From an uncultured Clostridia bacterium (lineage in GTDB: Bacteria; Bacillota; Clostridia; TANB77; CAG-508), in NCBI GenBank assembly GCA_947632745.1, contig CANRQH010000055.1, positions 1-8,835 on the forward strand: 8,835 bases of DNA, given 5' to 3'. A program made the position numbers and the translations under genes. The notes below the pieces were generated by a model that worked only from the letters and a program-made list of their open reading frames with translations, was not told the origin of the DNA and did not search any database. Below are positions 1 to 7,279 of this stretch, one piece after another. Every line of letters begins with the position of its first letter. The stretch's first letter is position 1.

Positions 1-2
1 TA

Positions 3-1031
3 ATTACAACAGATGGAAGCTTTACAGAAATTCCAAGAGAAGATTATATTCAAGCTGAAGAAAGAGTTGTTGCAGAACTTAAAGGTATTAATAAACCTTT
101 TATTATGGTTTTAAATTCTAGCCATCCAGAAAATTCTGATACTAAACATTTAGCATCTACCCTTTCTGAAAAATATGGAACTACAGTTATGCCAATGAAT
201 TGTGCTGAACTTGATATAACTGATATAACAAATATTTTTTCTAAAATATTATATGAGTTTCCTGTTAGTCAAGTTAACTTTTCTTTTCCAAAATGGGTTA
301 ATGGCTTGGATTTTGATCATCCTGTTAAACAAGAGTTATTTAAAGATGTTAAAGAAGCATTTAGTGATATTACTTTATTAAAAGAAGCTTCTAAGTGTAG
401 TAATTCTATAAACCAAACAAATATAATTACTAAAACTCAAATTGATAATATTGAACTTGGTACAGGTAGAATAAATGTTACTATTACTTTGAAAAATGAT
501 TTATTCTATCAAGTTTTAACACAGATGACTGGTGTTAATATTTCTAATGAGGGTGATTTGTTTGCTATTATTAATGATTTAGCATCTACTAAAAAGAAAT
601 ATGACAAAATTGCTAATGCTTTAGATGATGTAAATCGCAAAGGTTATGGAGTTGTTACCCCTTCTATTGATGAGCTTATTTTGGCTGAACCTGAAATGGT
701 AAAACAAGGCTCAAGATTTGGAGTTAAACTTAAAGCTACAGCACCTAGTTTGCATATTATAAAGGCAAATATTGAAACTGAGGTTTCTCCAATAGTAGGT
801 TCTGAAAAGCAGTCTGAAGAATTGGTAAATTATTTACTTTCTGGATTTGAAAGCGACCCTAAAAAGATTTGGAATTCTAATATTTTTGGTAAGAGCTTAC
901 ACGAACTTGTAAATGAAGGCTTACAAGCAAAACTTGCTAAAATGCCAGAAGAAGCTCAAATGAAATTACAAGAAACTTTAGAAAGAATCGTTAATGAAGG
1001 TAGTGGCGGATTGATTTGTATTATACTTTAA
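3..1031 (+). CDS. spoIVA: Stage IV sporulation protein A (coat morphogenetic ATPase), 5'-truncated by window edge
   Basis: SpoIVA coats the outer forespore membrane, hydrolyses ATP to polymerise, and forms the base on which the spore coat is assembled. The frame is open from base 3, so 342 C-terminal residues are visible; the family is about 490 residues (492 in B. subtilis), and the N-terminal nucleotide-binding domain with its Walker A loop lies outside the window. Family landmarks seen: TTDGSFTEIPRE at the left edge, the AEERVV...PFIMVLNSSHP block, EFPVSQVN, EPEMVKQGSRFGVKLKA, SEKQSEELV and WNSNIFGKSLHELV. The C-terminal end, ERIVNEGSGGLICIIL, is almost the same as the B. subtilis tail. 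The first in-frame ATG (base 105) is internal and not the real start. Its presence marks the organism as an endospore former. Downstream it runs into AT-rich sequence and the foldback element, with no ordinary GC-rich terminator in between. Confidence 0.97.
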   Translation: MTTDGSFTEIPREDYIQAEERVVAELKGINKPFIMVLNSSHPENSDTKHLASTLSEKYGTTVMPMNCAELDITDITNIFSKILYEFPVSQVNFSFPKWVNGLDFDHPVKQELFKDVKEAFSDITLLKEASKCSNSINQTNIITKTQIDNIELGTGRINVTITLKNDLFYQVLTQMTGVNISNEGDLFAIINDLASTKKKYDKIANALDDVNRKGYGVVTPSIDELILAEPEMVKQGSRFGVKLKATAPSLHIIKANIETEVSPIVGSEKQSEELVNYLLSGFESDPKKIWNSNIFGKSLHELVNEGLQAKLAKMPEEAQMKLQETLERIVNEGSGGLICIIL

Positions 1032-1066
1032 TTAAAATTTAATAATTATTAATTTTATTAATATTA

Positions 1067-1260
1067 AGCCGGTTCTAAGTTTAATAATATTTGCGTCTCT
1101 CGCTCGGCACGAGCTTTTCTTCACAGAAATTCTATGTATATATTTTGGCACCCTTCCACGGCAAGCGTGAACTCTTTCCAAAATATATACTTAGAATTTC
1201 TAGTTTAGAAAACTCTACATTCGCGAGTTTCCTTAAATATTATTAATCTTAGAACCGGCC
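1067..1260. repeat. 194-bp foldback element (MITE-like) with TATTA flanks
   Basis: The whole segment is a long imperfect inverted repeat. The outer arms (1067-1092 and 1235-1260) match at 24 of 26 positions and carry the GC-rich tip GCCGGTTCTAAG. A second perfect-but-one stem lies inside (1125-1148 and 1178-1201, 23 of 24), closing on a 29-nt loop. Between them the arms pair loosely and hold small local hairpins, such as GCTCG-GCA-CGAGC at 1102-1114. The pentamer TATTA directly abuts both ends (1062-1066 and 1261-1265), as a target-site duplication would, although in such AT-rich DNA a 5-bp match could be chance. There is no coding capacity. It sits between convergent spoIVA and the HEPN gene and may also work as a transcription barrier for both. 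A structured RNA is a less likely alternative. Confidence 0.75.
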
Positions 1261-1284
1261 TATTATTGCTAATTATTTATTTTT

Positions 1285-1692
1285 TTACTTTTTTATTGTA
1301 CTATTATTCAAATATTTTTCAACTAATATTAAAAGTTCTTCTGCAGTTTTTATTTGTGTTTCTGTTTCTTCCGGTTTTACAATAAATTCATCATCATAGT
1401 CTGAATCTTCTCTTATCTTACTTGCTTTTGTAATTTTCCTTCCTATACTTTTAGGAAAAATCTCTGTGTTAATATAATTTTTATTAAAATATGCTTGTAC
1501 GTCCTTATGCCTTTTAAAATCAACAGGTTCTAACGCCAAAACTGCTTTTATACTATGAAAAATTGAATAAAAAGCTCTGTTATTAGCAGATTTATAAAAT
1601 TTTGCTTTATATAGCATTTTACTTACTTCTAATTCTTCTTTAGCTTGTTCTAATCTGTGAATTGCTAACTCCTTCGATACTTTAGGACTCAC
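1285..1692 (-). CDS. HEPN-domain protein, probable toxin/RNase partner of the adjacent MNT nucleotidyltransferase
   Basis: A 135-residue all-helical protein resembling the UPF0332/HEPN family. The diagnostic block is SANNRAFYSIFHSIKAVL (residues 35-52), in which R39 and H46 form the R-x6-H motif that is the RNase signature of HEPN toxins. A second family-like block, SKIREDSDYDDEF, lies at 91-103. The start is a GTG at 1690-1692, inside the end of the upstream MNT gene (11-nt overlap), preceded by a strong AAGGAAGGAG site about 9 nt away, so the pair is translationally coupled. Gene order (MNT first, HEPN second) fits MntA/HepT-type modules, in which MNT modifies and silences HEPN. The canonical HepT motif RX4HXY is not present in that exact form, so the mechanism may differ. 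The gene ends about 25 bp from the foldback element. Confidence 0.8.
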   Translation of the reverse strand: MSPKVSKELAIHRLEQAKEELEVSKMLYKAKFYKSANNRAFYSIFHSIKAVLALEPVDFKRHKDVQAYFNKNYINTEIFPKSIGRKITKASKIREDSDYDDEFIVKPEETETQIKTAEELLILVEKYLNNSTIKK

Positions 1693-2035
1693 TTAATACC
1701 ACTCCTTCCTTTTGCACATTCATATAAAAAGGTAATGCTTCTAACCAATAATTAAATTTATCAATATTTTTTACTAGTGGTGATAACTCAAATTCAAAAT
1801 TATTATCATATTCAATGTCGTAAGCATAATCCCATATTTTATCTCTATATTCAACTATTTCGTCGTCCGAAAGATCTGTTAAAATCATTATATCTATATC
1901 AGAATTTGTATTAAAATCTCCTCTTGCATACGAACCAAACAGTATAATCTTCTTTACTCTTTTATTTAAAATTTTGTTTACTCCAATTATAAATTCCTCA
2001 ATAATTTTATTTATATTTTCTGGTATGTTATTCAT
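1682..2035 (-). CDS. MNT-type minimal nucleotidyltransferase, probable antitoxin
   Basis: A 117-residue protein of the polymerase-beta-like nucleotidyltransferase superfamily. The core motif GSYARG is at residues 34-39 and is followed by the catalytic pair D46/D48 in NSDIDIMIL; E81 or E83 in FEFELSP is a likely third acidic residue. All core elements are present, so it should be active as a nucleotide transferase. In related MntA/HepT pairs the MNT protein adds AMP to the HEPN toxin; whether that holds here is inference. The ATG at 2033-2035 is preceded by AAGGAAG about 11 nt upstream and by a good sigma-A promoter. It is the first gene of a two-gene operon with the HEPN gene. Confidence 0.85.
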   Translation of the reverse strand: MNNIPENINKIIEEFIIGVNKILNKRVKKIILFGSYARGDFNTNSDIDIMILTDLSDDEIVEYRDKIWDYAYDIEYDNNFEFELSPLVKNIDKFNYWLEALPFYMNVQKEGVVLSES

Positions 2036-2075
2036 TACTTTTTACACTTCCTTTCTGATATTTGATATATTACAT

Positions 2076-2104
2076 ATTATAACATAGATTTTTTATTTTG
2101 TAAC
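2076..2104 (-). promoter_or_regulatory. Sigma-A promoter of the MNT-HEPN operon
   Basis: Read on the minus strand, a perfect TATAAT (plus-strand 2076-2081) lies 17 bp from GTTACA (2099-2104), a 4/6 match to the -35 consensus. It is about 40 bp upstream of the MNT start and back-to-back with the asnS promoter. No operator palindrome is evident. Confidence 0.65.
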
Positions 2105-2134
2105 GCCTTTTCAAATTATTTTTTTACTTTTTTC

Positions 2135-2163
2135 TTGTAAAATCCATTATAATTTTGTATAAT
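2135..2163 (+). promoter_or_regulatory. Sigma-A promoter of asnS
   Basis: TTGTAA (2135-2140), a 17-bp spacer and a perfect TATAAT (2158-2163). The leader to the asnS ATG is only about 70 nt, too short for a T-box, and no specifier-like hairpin is seen, so asnS appears not to be controlled by a T-box here. Confidence 0.7.
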
Positions 2164-2240
2164 AGTTACATAATATAAATATAAAGGCATAATATGGAAA
2201 TTTTTTATATGTGTCAATAGCGAAAGGGATGGATTTTTTT

Positions 2241-3632
2241 ATGAAAAAATTAGTTGTAAGAGATTTATATAAAAATACTAAAGAATATGAAAATAAAGAA
2301 ATTACTTTAGAAGGATGGGTTCGTACTGTAAGAGATTCAAAAACTTTTGGATTTATAGAATTAAATGATGGCTCATTTTTTAAAAATATCCAAATCGTAA
2401 TTTCAGATAAATTAGAAAACTTTAAAGAGCTTGTAAAATTAAATATAAGTTCTTCTATAAAAGTTACAGGGACTTTAGTTATTACAGAAAATTCTAAACA
2501 ACCATTTGAAGTACAAGCTACAAATATTGAAATTTTAAATCTATGTGACAGCGAATATCCTTTACAAAAAAAGAGACATAGTTTTGAATATTTAAGAACA
2601 ATTGCTCATCTTCGTCCTCGTTCAAATACTTTTTATGCAGTATTTAGAGTTCGTAGTGTTTTATCTTATGCAATTCATAAATTCTTTCAAGAAAAAGGAT
2701 TTGTATATGTTCATACCCCAATCATAACTTCAAGTGATGCTGAAGGTGCAGGAGAAATGTTTAACGTAAATTCTTTTGATTTAGAAAATATGCCACATGT
2801 AGATGATGGTAAAGTTGATTATTCTAAAGACTTTTTTGGTAAACCTGCACATTTAACAGTAAGTGGTCAATTAGATGTTGAAACATACGCATCTGCTTTT
2901 AGAAATGTTTATACTTTTGGACCAACATTTAGAGCAGAAAATTCTAATACTGTAAAACATGCTGCTGAATTTTGGATGATTGAGCCTGAAATTTGTTTTG
3001 CAAATTTATCTGATGATATGGATTTAGCAGAAGAAATGATTAAATATATTTTCTCTTATGTAATAGAAAATTGCCCAGAAGAAATGGAATTTTTCAATAA
3101 ATTTATAGACAATACATTGCTTGATAAATTAAATAATGTAATAAATTCAGATTTTGCAAGAATAACTTATACAGACGCAATTAAAGAACTTGAAAAACAT
3201 AATGATGAATTTGAATTTAAAGTATCTTGGGGAATTGACCTTCAAACTGAACATGAAAGATATTTATGTGAAAAAGTATTTAATAAACCTGTTTTTGTTA
3301 CAGATTACCCAAAAGACATTAAAGCATTTTACATGAAACAAAATCCTGATGGCAAAACAGTTGCAGCAGCTGACCTTCTTGCCCCTGGTATTGGAGAAAT
3401 TATTGGTGGAAGCCAAAGAGAAGAAGATTATGATAAACTTATAAATAGAATGAAAGAATTAAATATGAATTTAAAAGAATATTTATGGTATTTAGATTTA
3501 CGCAAATATGGAAGTGTTGAGCATTCTGGTTTCGGCTTAGGTTTTGAAAGAGCTATGATGTATTTAACCGGTATGCAAAATATTAGAGATGTTATTCCTT
3601 TCCCTAGAACACCAAAAAATTGTGAATTTTAG
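2241..3632 (+). CDS. asnS: Asparagine-tRNA ligase (class II)
   Basis: Charges tRNA-Asn with asparagine in the cytoplasm using ATP. The protein is 463 residues, close to E. coli AsnS (466). An N-terminal OB-fold anticodon-binding domain (about residues 20-100; ITLEGWVRTVRDSKTFGFIEL) precedes a class IIb catalytic core. Motif 1 is near FVYVHTPIIT (154-163), motif 2 is TFRAENSNTVKHAAEFWMIE (229-248), and motif 3 is GFGLGFERAMMYL (430-442) followed by NIRDVIPFPRTP. The SGQLDVE segment (208-214) and the FPRTP ending favour AsnRS over AspRS. The ATG at 2241 is chosen over an in-frame GTG at 2211: it is preceded by the purine-rich AAAGGGATGG site at a workable distance, and the resulting start MKKLVVRDLY fits the family. 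It has its own promoter and ends in a strong hairpin terminator. Confidence 0.96.
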   Translation: MKKLVVRDLYKNTKEYENKEITLEGWVRTVRDSKTFGFIELNDGSFFKNIQIVISDKLENFKELVKLNISSSIKVTGTLVITENSKQPFEVQATNIEILNLCDSEYPLQKKRHSFEYLRTIAHLRPRSNTFYAVFRVRSVLSYAIHKFFQEKGFVYVHTPIITSSDAEGAGEMFNVNSFDLENMPHVDDGKVDYSKDFFGKPAHLTVSGQLDVETYASAFRNVYTFGPTFRAENSNTVKHAAEFWMIEPEICFANLSDDMDLAEEMIKYIFSYVIENCPEEMEFFNKFIDNTLLDKLNNVINSDFARITYTDAIKELEKHNDEFEFKVSWGIDLQTEHERYLCEKVFNKPVFVTDYPKDIKAFYMKQNPDGKTVAAADLLAPGIGEIIGGSQREEDYDKLINRMKELNMNLKEYLWYLDLRKYGSVEHSGFGLGFERAMMYLTGMQNIRDVIPFPRTPKNCEF

Positions 3633-3636
3633 TTAG

Positions 3637-3705
3637 TAAAAACAGCCCTATAATTTGAACTCTACTTTTTAGAGTATAGTTCAAAATTAGGACTGCTTTT
3701 ATCTT
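3637..3705. terminator. Bidirectional intrinsic terminator between asnS and the serpin gene
   Basis: A long imperfect hairpin: the left arm from about 3640 (AACAGCCCTATAATTTGAAC) pairs with the right arm ending at about 3700 (GTTCAAAATTAGGACTGCTT) around a loop near 3666-3670. The plus strand continues into TTTTATCTTTT and the minus strand into TTTTTACTAAC, so it can end transcription of both convergent units. It starts 5 nt after the asnS stop and abuts the serpin stop. Confidence 0.85.
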
Positions 3706-5025
3706 TTAATATTTACCCATATATTCTTCTCTATCATTTTCCCATAAATTTGGTTCATATACTGTTCCTGTAAACCAAACTTCGTTTGTTTCTTTGTCTC
3801 TTATTAAGAATAAAAATGGTTTATCAAAATTTACCATAATTGGGTCTTGTGGCATAATTGCTGCTGCATCCATCATTGCCATAACAGTTACAGCTGCAGC
3901 TTTTACTCCTTTTTCTGAAAAATCTATATTTGCTTTATGTAAGGCATCCCCTACATACATATTTTTTTGTGATTTTTGTATATCTGCCATATTTGAAAAA
4001 TCTGCAAAATCTGCATCAAATGCGTCTGTTATTCCCAAATTAATTAAATCTTGTTTTAATTTTAAATCATATTCAAAAGAGAATTTTGGAATATTAATTT
4101 CTATTCCATTTTTTTCATTTGAGCTAGATTTTAATTTTTTTGTAATTTTATCTATATCTTCCATTTTTAAGTTGCTTATATATTCTTTTAAATTTTCTTT
4201 TGGCATTATTGCCATAAATTCTAATTCACTATCTTCTTCTTCCTCTAATGCCATTGTTAGAGCTGTAACATCCTCTCCTAAATAGTAAGATATATCATCT
4301 GATGAAGCTTTTTGGTACATTGTTGTTGCATTAATTTTAGTTCCATCTTCTTTAGTGAATTCTTTACCATAAGTATCATTAAAATCAAATTTTTCATCCC
4401 ATTCTAAATCAATTGCTAAGGCATTTATCAATAACATTTGAGTATTTGGGTTTTGAACTAAATTATCGCTTAACATATTTTTAATTATTCCAAATGTTTT
4501 CTTGTCTATCCAATCATTTACATTTTTTGCACTTTGAAATTTATCATATTTTACTTCAGCACTATATTTGTTTTGTAAAGTATTTATAAATTCTTTTTTT
4601 ACATATTCTGAATATGTATCTCTAATATATAATCCATTTGCTAATGAGATTTCTTTTTCTGCATTTTTATAATTTGGAAGTGTTAAGGTTCCTACTACAT
4701 TTTCTATTTGGTCATATGTTTTACCATTAGCCCCTTCTTGTAGCATTTTTAAAGCATATTTTATTGATAACGGACTATATATTTTATTTTCCGGTTCATT
4801 TTCTAATTGTAAAAATTTTATTGAAAACTCTTTTGAATCTACATTTGACATTTCTTCTTTATCCCCCTGACTTATTGTATTTTGTTTTTGATAAGTATTT
4901 GTGTTATCATTTTCTCCTCTTTTTTCAATTTTTTCATAAACTACAATTCCGAATAATATTGCTATTATTACTAATAAAATTCCTACAACTGTTAGTATTC
5001 TAATTCCTCCTCTTTCGTTTTTCAT
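3706..5025 (-). CDS. Membrane-anchored bacterial serpin (serine protease inhibitor)
   Basis: A 439-residue serpin. Residues 10-29 form one hydrophobic helix after a short basic start (MKNERGGIR); with no lipobox or obvious signal-peptidase site it is probably an uncleaved anchor, placing the serpin outside the cell. A polar linker (31-60) leads into the fold. Landmarks are KIYSPLSIKYALKML (81-95), LLINALAIDLEW (198-209), IPKFSFEYDLKLKQDLINLG (312-331), the GDALHKANIDFSEKG breach/hinge block (359-373), the serpin signature VNFDKPFLFLI (398-408) and the C-terminal FTGTVYEP. The reactive loop runs from E371 to F400; hinge residues EKGVKAAAVT have the small residues needed for insertion as an inhibitor. 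The loop is about 5 residues longer than in alpha-1-antitrypsin, so the P1 residue cannot be fixed; its Ala/Met/Ile content suggests elastase-like targets. The start has AGGAGG 7-8 nt upstream and lies 17 nt after lysS, so they are probably co-transcribed. Confidence 0.95.
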   Translation of the reverse strand: MKNERGGIRILTVVGILLVIIAILFGIVVYEKIEKRGENDNTNTYQKQNTISQGDKEEMSNVDSKEFSIKFLQLENEPENKIYSPLSIKYALKMLQEGANGKTYDQIENVVGTLTLPNYKNAEKEISLANGLYIRDTYSEYVKKEFINTLQNKYSAEVKYDKFQSAKNVNDWIDKKTFGIIKNMLSDNLVQNPNTQMLLINALAIDLEWDEKFDFNDTYGKEFTKEDGTKINATTMYQKASSDDISYYLGEDVTALTMALEEEEDSELEFMAIMPKENLKEYISNLKMEDIDKITKKLKSSSNEKNGIEINIPKFSFEYDLKLKQDLINLGITDAFDADFADFSNMADIQKSQKNMYVGDALHKANIDFSEKGVKAAAVTVMAMMDAAAIMPQDPIMVNFDKPFLFLIRDKETNEVWFTGTVYEPNLWENDREEYMGKY

Positions 5026-5042
5026 AACAAATACCTCCTATT

Positions 5043-6515
5043 TTAATTATTTGGTTTCATTAATGGATATAAAACCACGTCTCTTATGTTTTGGCTGTTT
5101 GTTAAAAATTGCATAAATCTGTCAACTCCTAATCCCCATCCTGAAATTGGTGGCATACCATATTCCATTGCTTTTATATATTCATAGTCAATTGACATTG
5201 CTTCTTCATCACCATTAGCTTTTAGTTTGCTTTGCTCAATTAATCTTTTTTCTTGTTCAACACTATCTACAAGCTCAGAATATCCATTTATTATTTCTTG
5301 TCCATTTACTATTAATTGAAATCTATCTGTAAGTGCTGGATTTTCATCATTACTTCTTGCAAGTGGAGATAAATCTATTGGGTGTTTTATTAAATATGTT
5401 GGCTTTATAATTTTTGGTCTACTTACTTTTTTATAAAGTTGGTCTATAAGGTTTCCTCTACCTAATTCTTCTATATTTTCTGCTTCTAATTCTATTTTTT
5501 TATCTCTAATTTCTTGAAGCAAATCTTTTGCATTATCGAATTTATCAATATCTATTCCACAATCTTTTAATACTAAATCTTTAAATGATATTACTTCCCA
5601 TTCTCCACCAAAATCTATAAGTTGATCTCCAATTTGAACCTTCAAGTTGCCATCATATAATTTTCCTATAATATATACAACCATTTCTTGTAAGAACTTC
5701 ATGTTGTCTTCATAATTCCAATATGCACTATATCCTTCTACCATCGTAAAATCTTGCAAGTGATTGCTATCTATTCCTTCATTTCTAAAATCTCTTGCAA
5801 CTTCATATATATTATTAAATCCACCAATTATTAATTTCTTTAAAGTTAATTCTGGAGATATTCTTAAAAATACATCCATATCATGTGCATTATGATGTGC
5901 AATAAATGGTTTTGCTGTTGCTCCTGACGCAGTATTTTGAAGTGCTGGAGTTTCAACTTCTATAAATCCATGGTTGTCTAAAAATTCTCTAAGTAGTCTT
6001 ACAAATTTTGACCTTAATAAGAATTTCTTTTTAGCTTCATCATCCATAATTAAATCAAGATGTCTTTCTCTATAAATAGCTTCTTGATTAACTAGCCCAT
6101 GATATTTTTCTGGAAGTGGTCTTAAGGCTTTTCCTAAAAATTTGTATTCATATACTTGTAGGCTTTTTTCTCCTGCCTGAGTTGTAAAAATTTCTCCTTT
6201 AACTCCTATAAAATCCCCAATATCTAATATTTCGTGGAACTTTTTGTATTCCTCTTCTCCTAAATCATCTCTTTTTATAACAAGTTGTATATGTCCTGTA
6301 ATATCACTTAAATCTAAAAATGATATTTTCCCCATTTTTCTTTTAGACATAACTCTTCCTGCAAGTGAAACATTTTTTGTACCATCTTCTAATTTTCTAC
6401 TTTCACCTATTTCATGTGTTGTTTCATATCTTTCAGGATGTGGATGAATTCCATATTCTTCTATTTTGTTTAATTTATCCTTTCTTGCTTGCATTAATTC
6501 TTTTTCGTTAGCCAT
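5043..6515 (-). CDS. lysS: Lysine-tRNA ligase (class II)
   Basis: Charges tRNA-Lys with lysine. The 490-residue length is normal for bacterial LysS. An OB-fold anticodon domain occupies about 50-130 (VSLAGRVMSKRKMGKISFLDL) and the class IIb catalytic core 150-490. Motif 1 ends in FIEVETPAL (184-192), motif 2 contains YEVARDFRNEGIDSNHLQDF (237-256), and motif 3 is GWGLGVDRFMQFL (459-471) followed by IRDVVLYPLMKP. LIKHPIDLSPLAR (375-387) is the family segment around the lysine pocket. Some positions differ from the common bacterial form: IDSNHLQDFTMVEGYSAYW stands where IS-x-R-HNPEFT-x-E-x-YxAY is usual, and motif 3 begins GWGLGVDR instead of GLGIGIDR, so this is a divergent branch. ATG is preceded by AAAGGAGC about 7 nt upstream. 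It is the first gene of the lysS-serpin unit. Confidence 0.96.
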   Translation of the reverse strand: MANEKELMQARKDKLNKIEEYGIHPHPERYETTHEIGESRKLEDGTKNVSLAGRVMSKRKMGKISFLDLSDITGHIQLVIKRDDLGEEEYKKFHEILDIGDFIGVKGEIFTTQAGEKSLQVYEYKFLGKALRPLPEKYHGLVNQEAIYRERHLDLIMDDEAKKKFLLRSKFVRLLREFLDNHGFIEVETPALQNTASGATAKPFIAHHNAHDMDVFLRISPELTLKKLIIGGFNNIYEVARDFRNEGIDSNHLQDFTMVEGYSAYWNYEDNMKFLQEMVVYIIGKLYDGNLKVQIGDQLIDFGGEWEVISFKDLVLKDCGIDIDKFDNAKDLLQEIRDKKIELEAENIEELGRGNLIDQLYKKVSRPKIIKPTYLIKHPIDLSPLARSNDENPALTDRFQLIVNGQEIINGYSELVDSVEQEKRLIEQSKLKANGDEEAMSIDYEYIKAMEYGMPPISGWGLGVDRFMQFLTNSQNIRDVVLYPLMKPNN

Positions 6516-6549
6516 TTTTTTAGCTCCTTTCTCATTTTTTAATATCTAA

Positions 6550-6577
6550 ATTTTACACTTTTTTGTTAATTTATCAT
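6550..6577 (-). promoter_or_regulatory. Promoter of lysS (member of a three-copy promoter motif)
   Basis: On the minus strand, ATGATA (6572-6577), a 16-bp spacer and TAAAAT (6550-6555). It overlaps the stop codon of the upstream kinase remnant. The spacer AATTAACAAAAAAGTG recurs almost unchanged in the promoter at 8046-8074, which supports it as functional in spite of the weak -35 box. Confidence 0.55.
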
Positions 6578-7188
6578 AATGTCATTTTATTATATACATT
6601 CATTATTATATCATATCTTATTCCAATTATTTTTTTATAAAATTCTTTTCTTTTATTTGAAATACAATCTATACTGTCTATAAGTTTATTAATTTTTTCT
6701 ATATCAATTCTTTTAAACACTCTTGCAATTGCTTTATTGCACTCTTCATTTTTCATGCCTTTTATATATGTCATATAATTAATTTTTTTATCATTTTCTT
6801 TTAGGCATGAATAACAATTTATTGCTAAATTTTTTAATTCTGTTTCAATTTTTTTATTTGGATTTGCACTTAATGCTAAATTTTCAAATTCATATAACAC
6901 ATGATTTTCATCAGTAAAATCTTCACATCCACATACTATTTTTTCTTTTCCATTATATACATAAGTTCCTAAAATTGTATTTTGTGTTTCAAAACCTGCT
7001 ATTTTAAATATATTGCTTCCAATATATTCTGAAAATGCATTATTTATATATGATATATTTTTATTTTTTTCTCTTATTGGATCTGGAAATTTTACTAAAT
7101 ATTTTTTATTATTGTAAATTAAAGTTTTCTTTTTTTCTGAGCCTCTATAACTGTTTAATTCTTCTTTTGCTTTTGAAAAGTCTAACAT
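6574..7188 (-). CDS. HipA/CtkA-family kinase remnant, catalytic lobe missing
   Basis: A 204-residue protein; relatives are around 300 residues or more (H. pylori CtkA is about 325). Residues 20-105 match the N-lobe of CtkA/HipA-like Ser/Thr kinases: KKYLVKFPDPIREK (28-41, with the ATP-contacting Lys), ISYINNAFSEYIGSNIFKIA (45-64), TQNTILGTY and CEDFTDENHVLYEFENLALS. Residues about 132-200 (INYMTYIKGMKNEECNKAI, FKRIDIEKINKLI, KRKEFYKKIIGIRY) resemble the extreme C-terminal helices of the same family. The part that should lie between, with the catalytic-loop (DRHxGNWG-like) and metal-binding (FDCGSS-like) motifs, is absent, so the gene seems to have an in-frame internal deletion near residues 118-132 (about 6795-6835). 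It should not be an active kinase. AGGAGG sits 6 nt before the ATG, and a consensus promoter lies upstream, so it is probably still expressed. The comparison is from memory of the family. Confidence 0.75.
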   Translation of the reverse strand: MLDFSKAKEELNSYRGSEKKKTLIYNNKKYLVKFPDPIREKNKNISYINNAFSEYIGSNIFKIAGFETQNTILGTYVYNGKEKIVCGCEDFTDENHVLYEFENLALSANPNKKIETELKNLAINCYSCLKENDKKINYMTYIKGMKNEECNKAIARVFKRIDIEKINKLIDSIDCISNKRKEFYKKIIGIRYDIIMNVYNKMTL

Positions 7189-7249
7189 ATTGCACCTCCT
7201 TGCTGTGTTTTTATTAATTTAAAAGCTTCACTCTTCTTTAATATCCAAT

Positions 7250-7278
7250 ATTTTACACTTTTTTTAACTTTTTGTCAA
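7250..7278 (-). promoter_or_regulatory. Promoter of the CtkA-like gene
   Basis: On the minus strand a perfect TTGACA (7273-7278), a 17-bp spacer and TAAAAT (7250-7255). It shares the AAAAAGTGTAAAAT end with the promoters at 6550-6577 and 8046-8074. The REP-like hairpins at 7280-7328 begin one base upstream of the -35 box. Confidence 0.75.
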
Positions 7279-7279
7279 T

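Noticed and set aside
1067..1260. CRISPR repeat or tRNA-like structure
   Set aside because: There is a single inverted pair and no spaced direct repeats, and no cloverleaf with conserved T-arm bases could be built.
2211..2240. GTG at 2211 as the start of asnS
   Set aside because: It would add ten residues encoded over the ribosome binding site (AAAGGGATGG); ATG 2241 gives the family-typical start and length.
2164..2240. T-box or other riboswitch in the asnS leader
   Set aside because: The leader is only about 70 nt and lacks a T-box sequence or specifier hairpin.
3794..4285. A 163-codon plus-strand open frame
   Set aside because: It is antisense to the serpin, has low-complexity hydrophobic and serine runs typical of a mirrored AT-rich gene, and has no convincing ribosome site.
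4764..5003. A Leu/Phe-rich 79-codon plus-strand frame that looks like a membrane protein
   Set aside because: It lies opposite the serpin N terminus; the hydrophobicity comes from reading an AT-rich coding strand backwards.
6244..6447. A 67-codon plus-strand frame
   Set aside because: It is a shadow of lysS with no start signal.
7035..7217. A 60-codon plus-strand frame rich in Leu, Phe and Tyr
   Set aside because: It is antisense to the kinase remnant N-lobe, whose minus-strand frame has clear homology.
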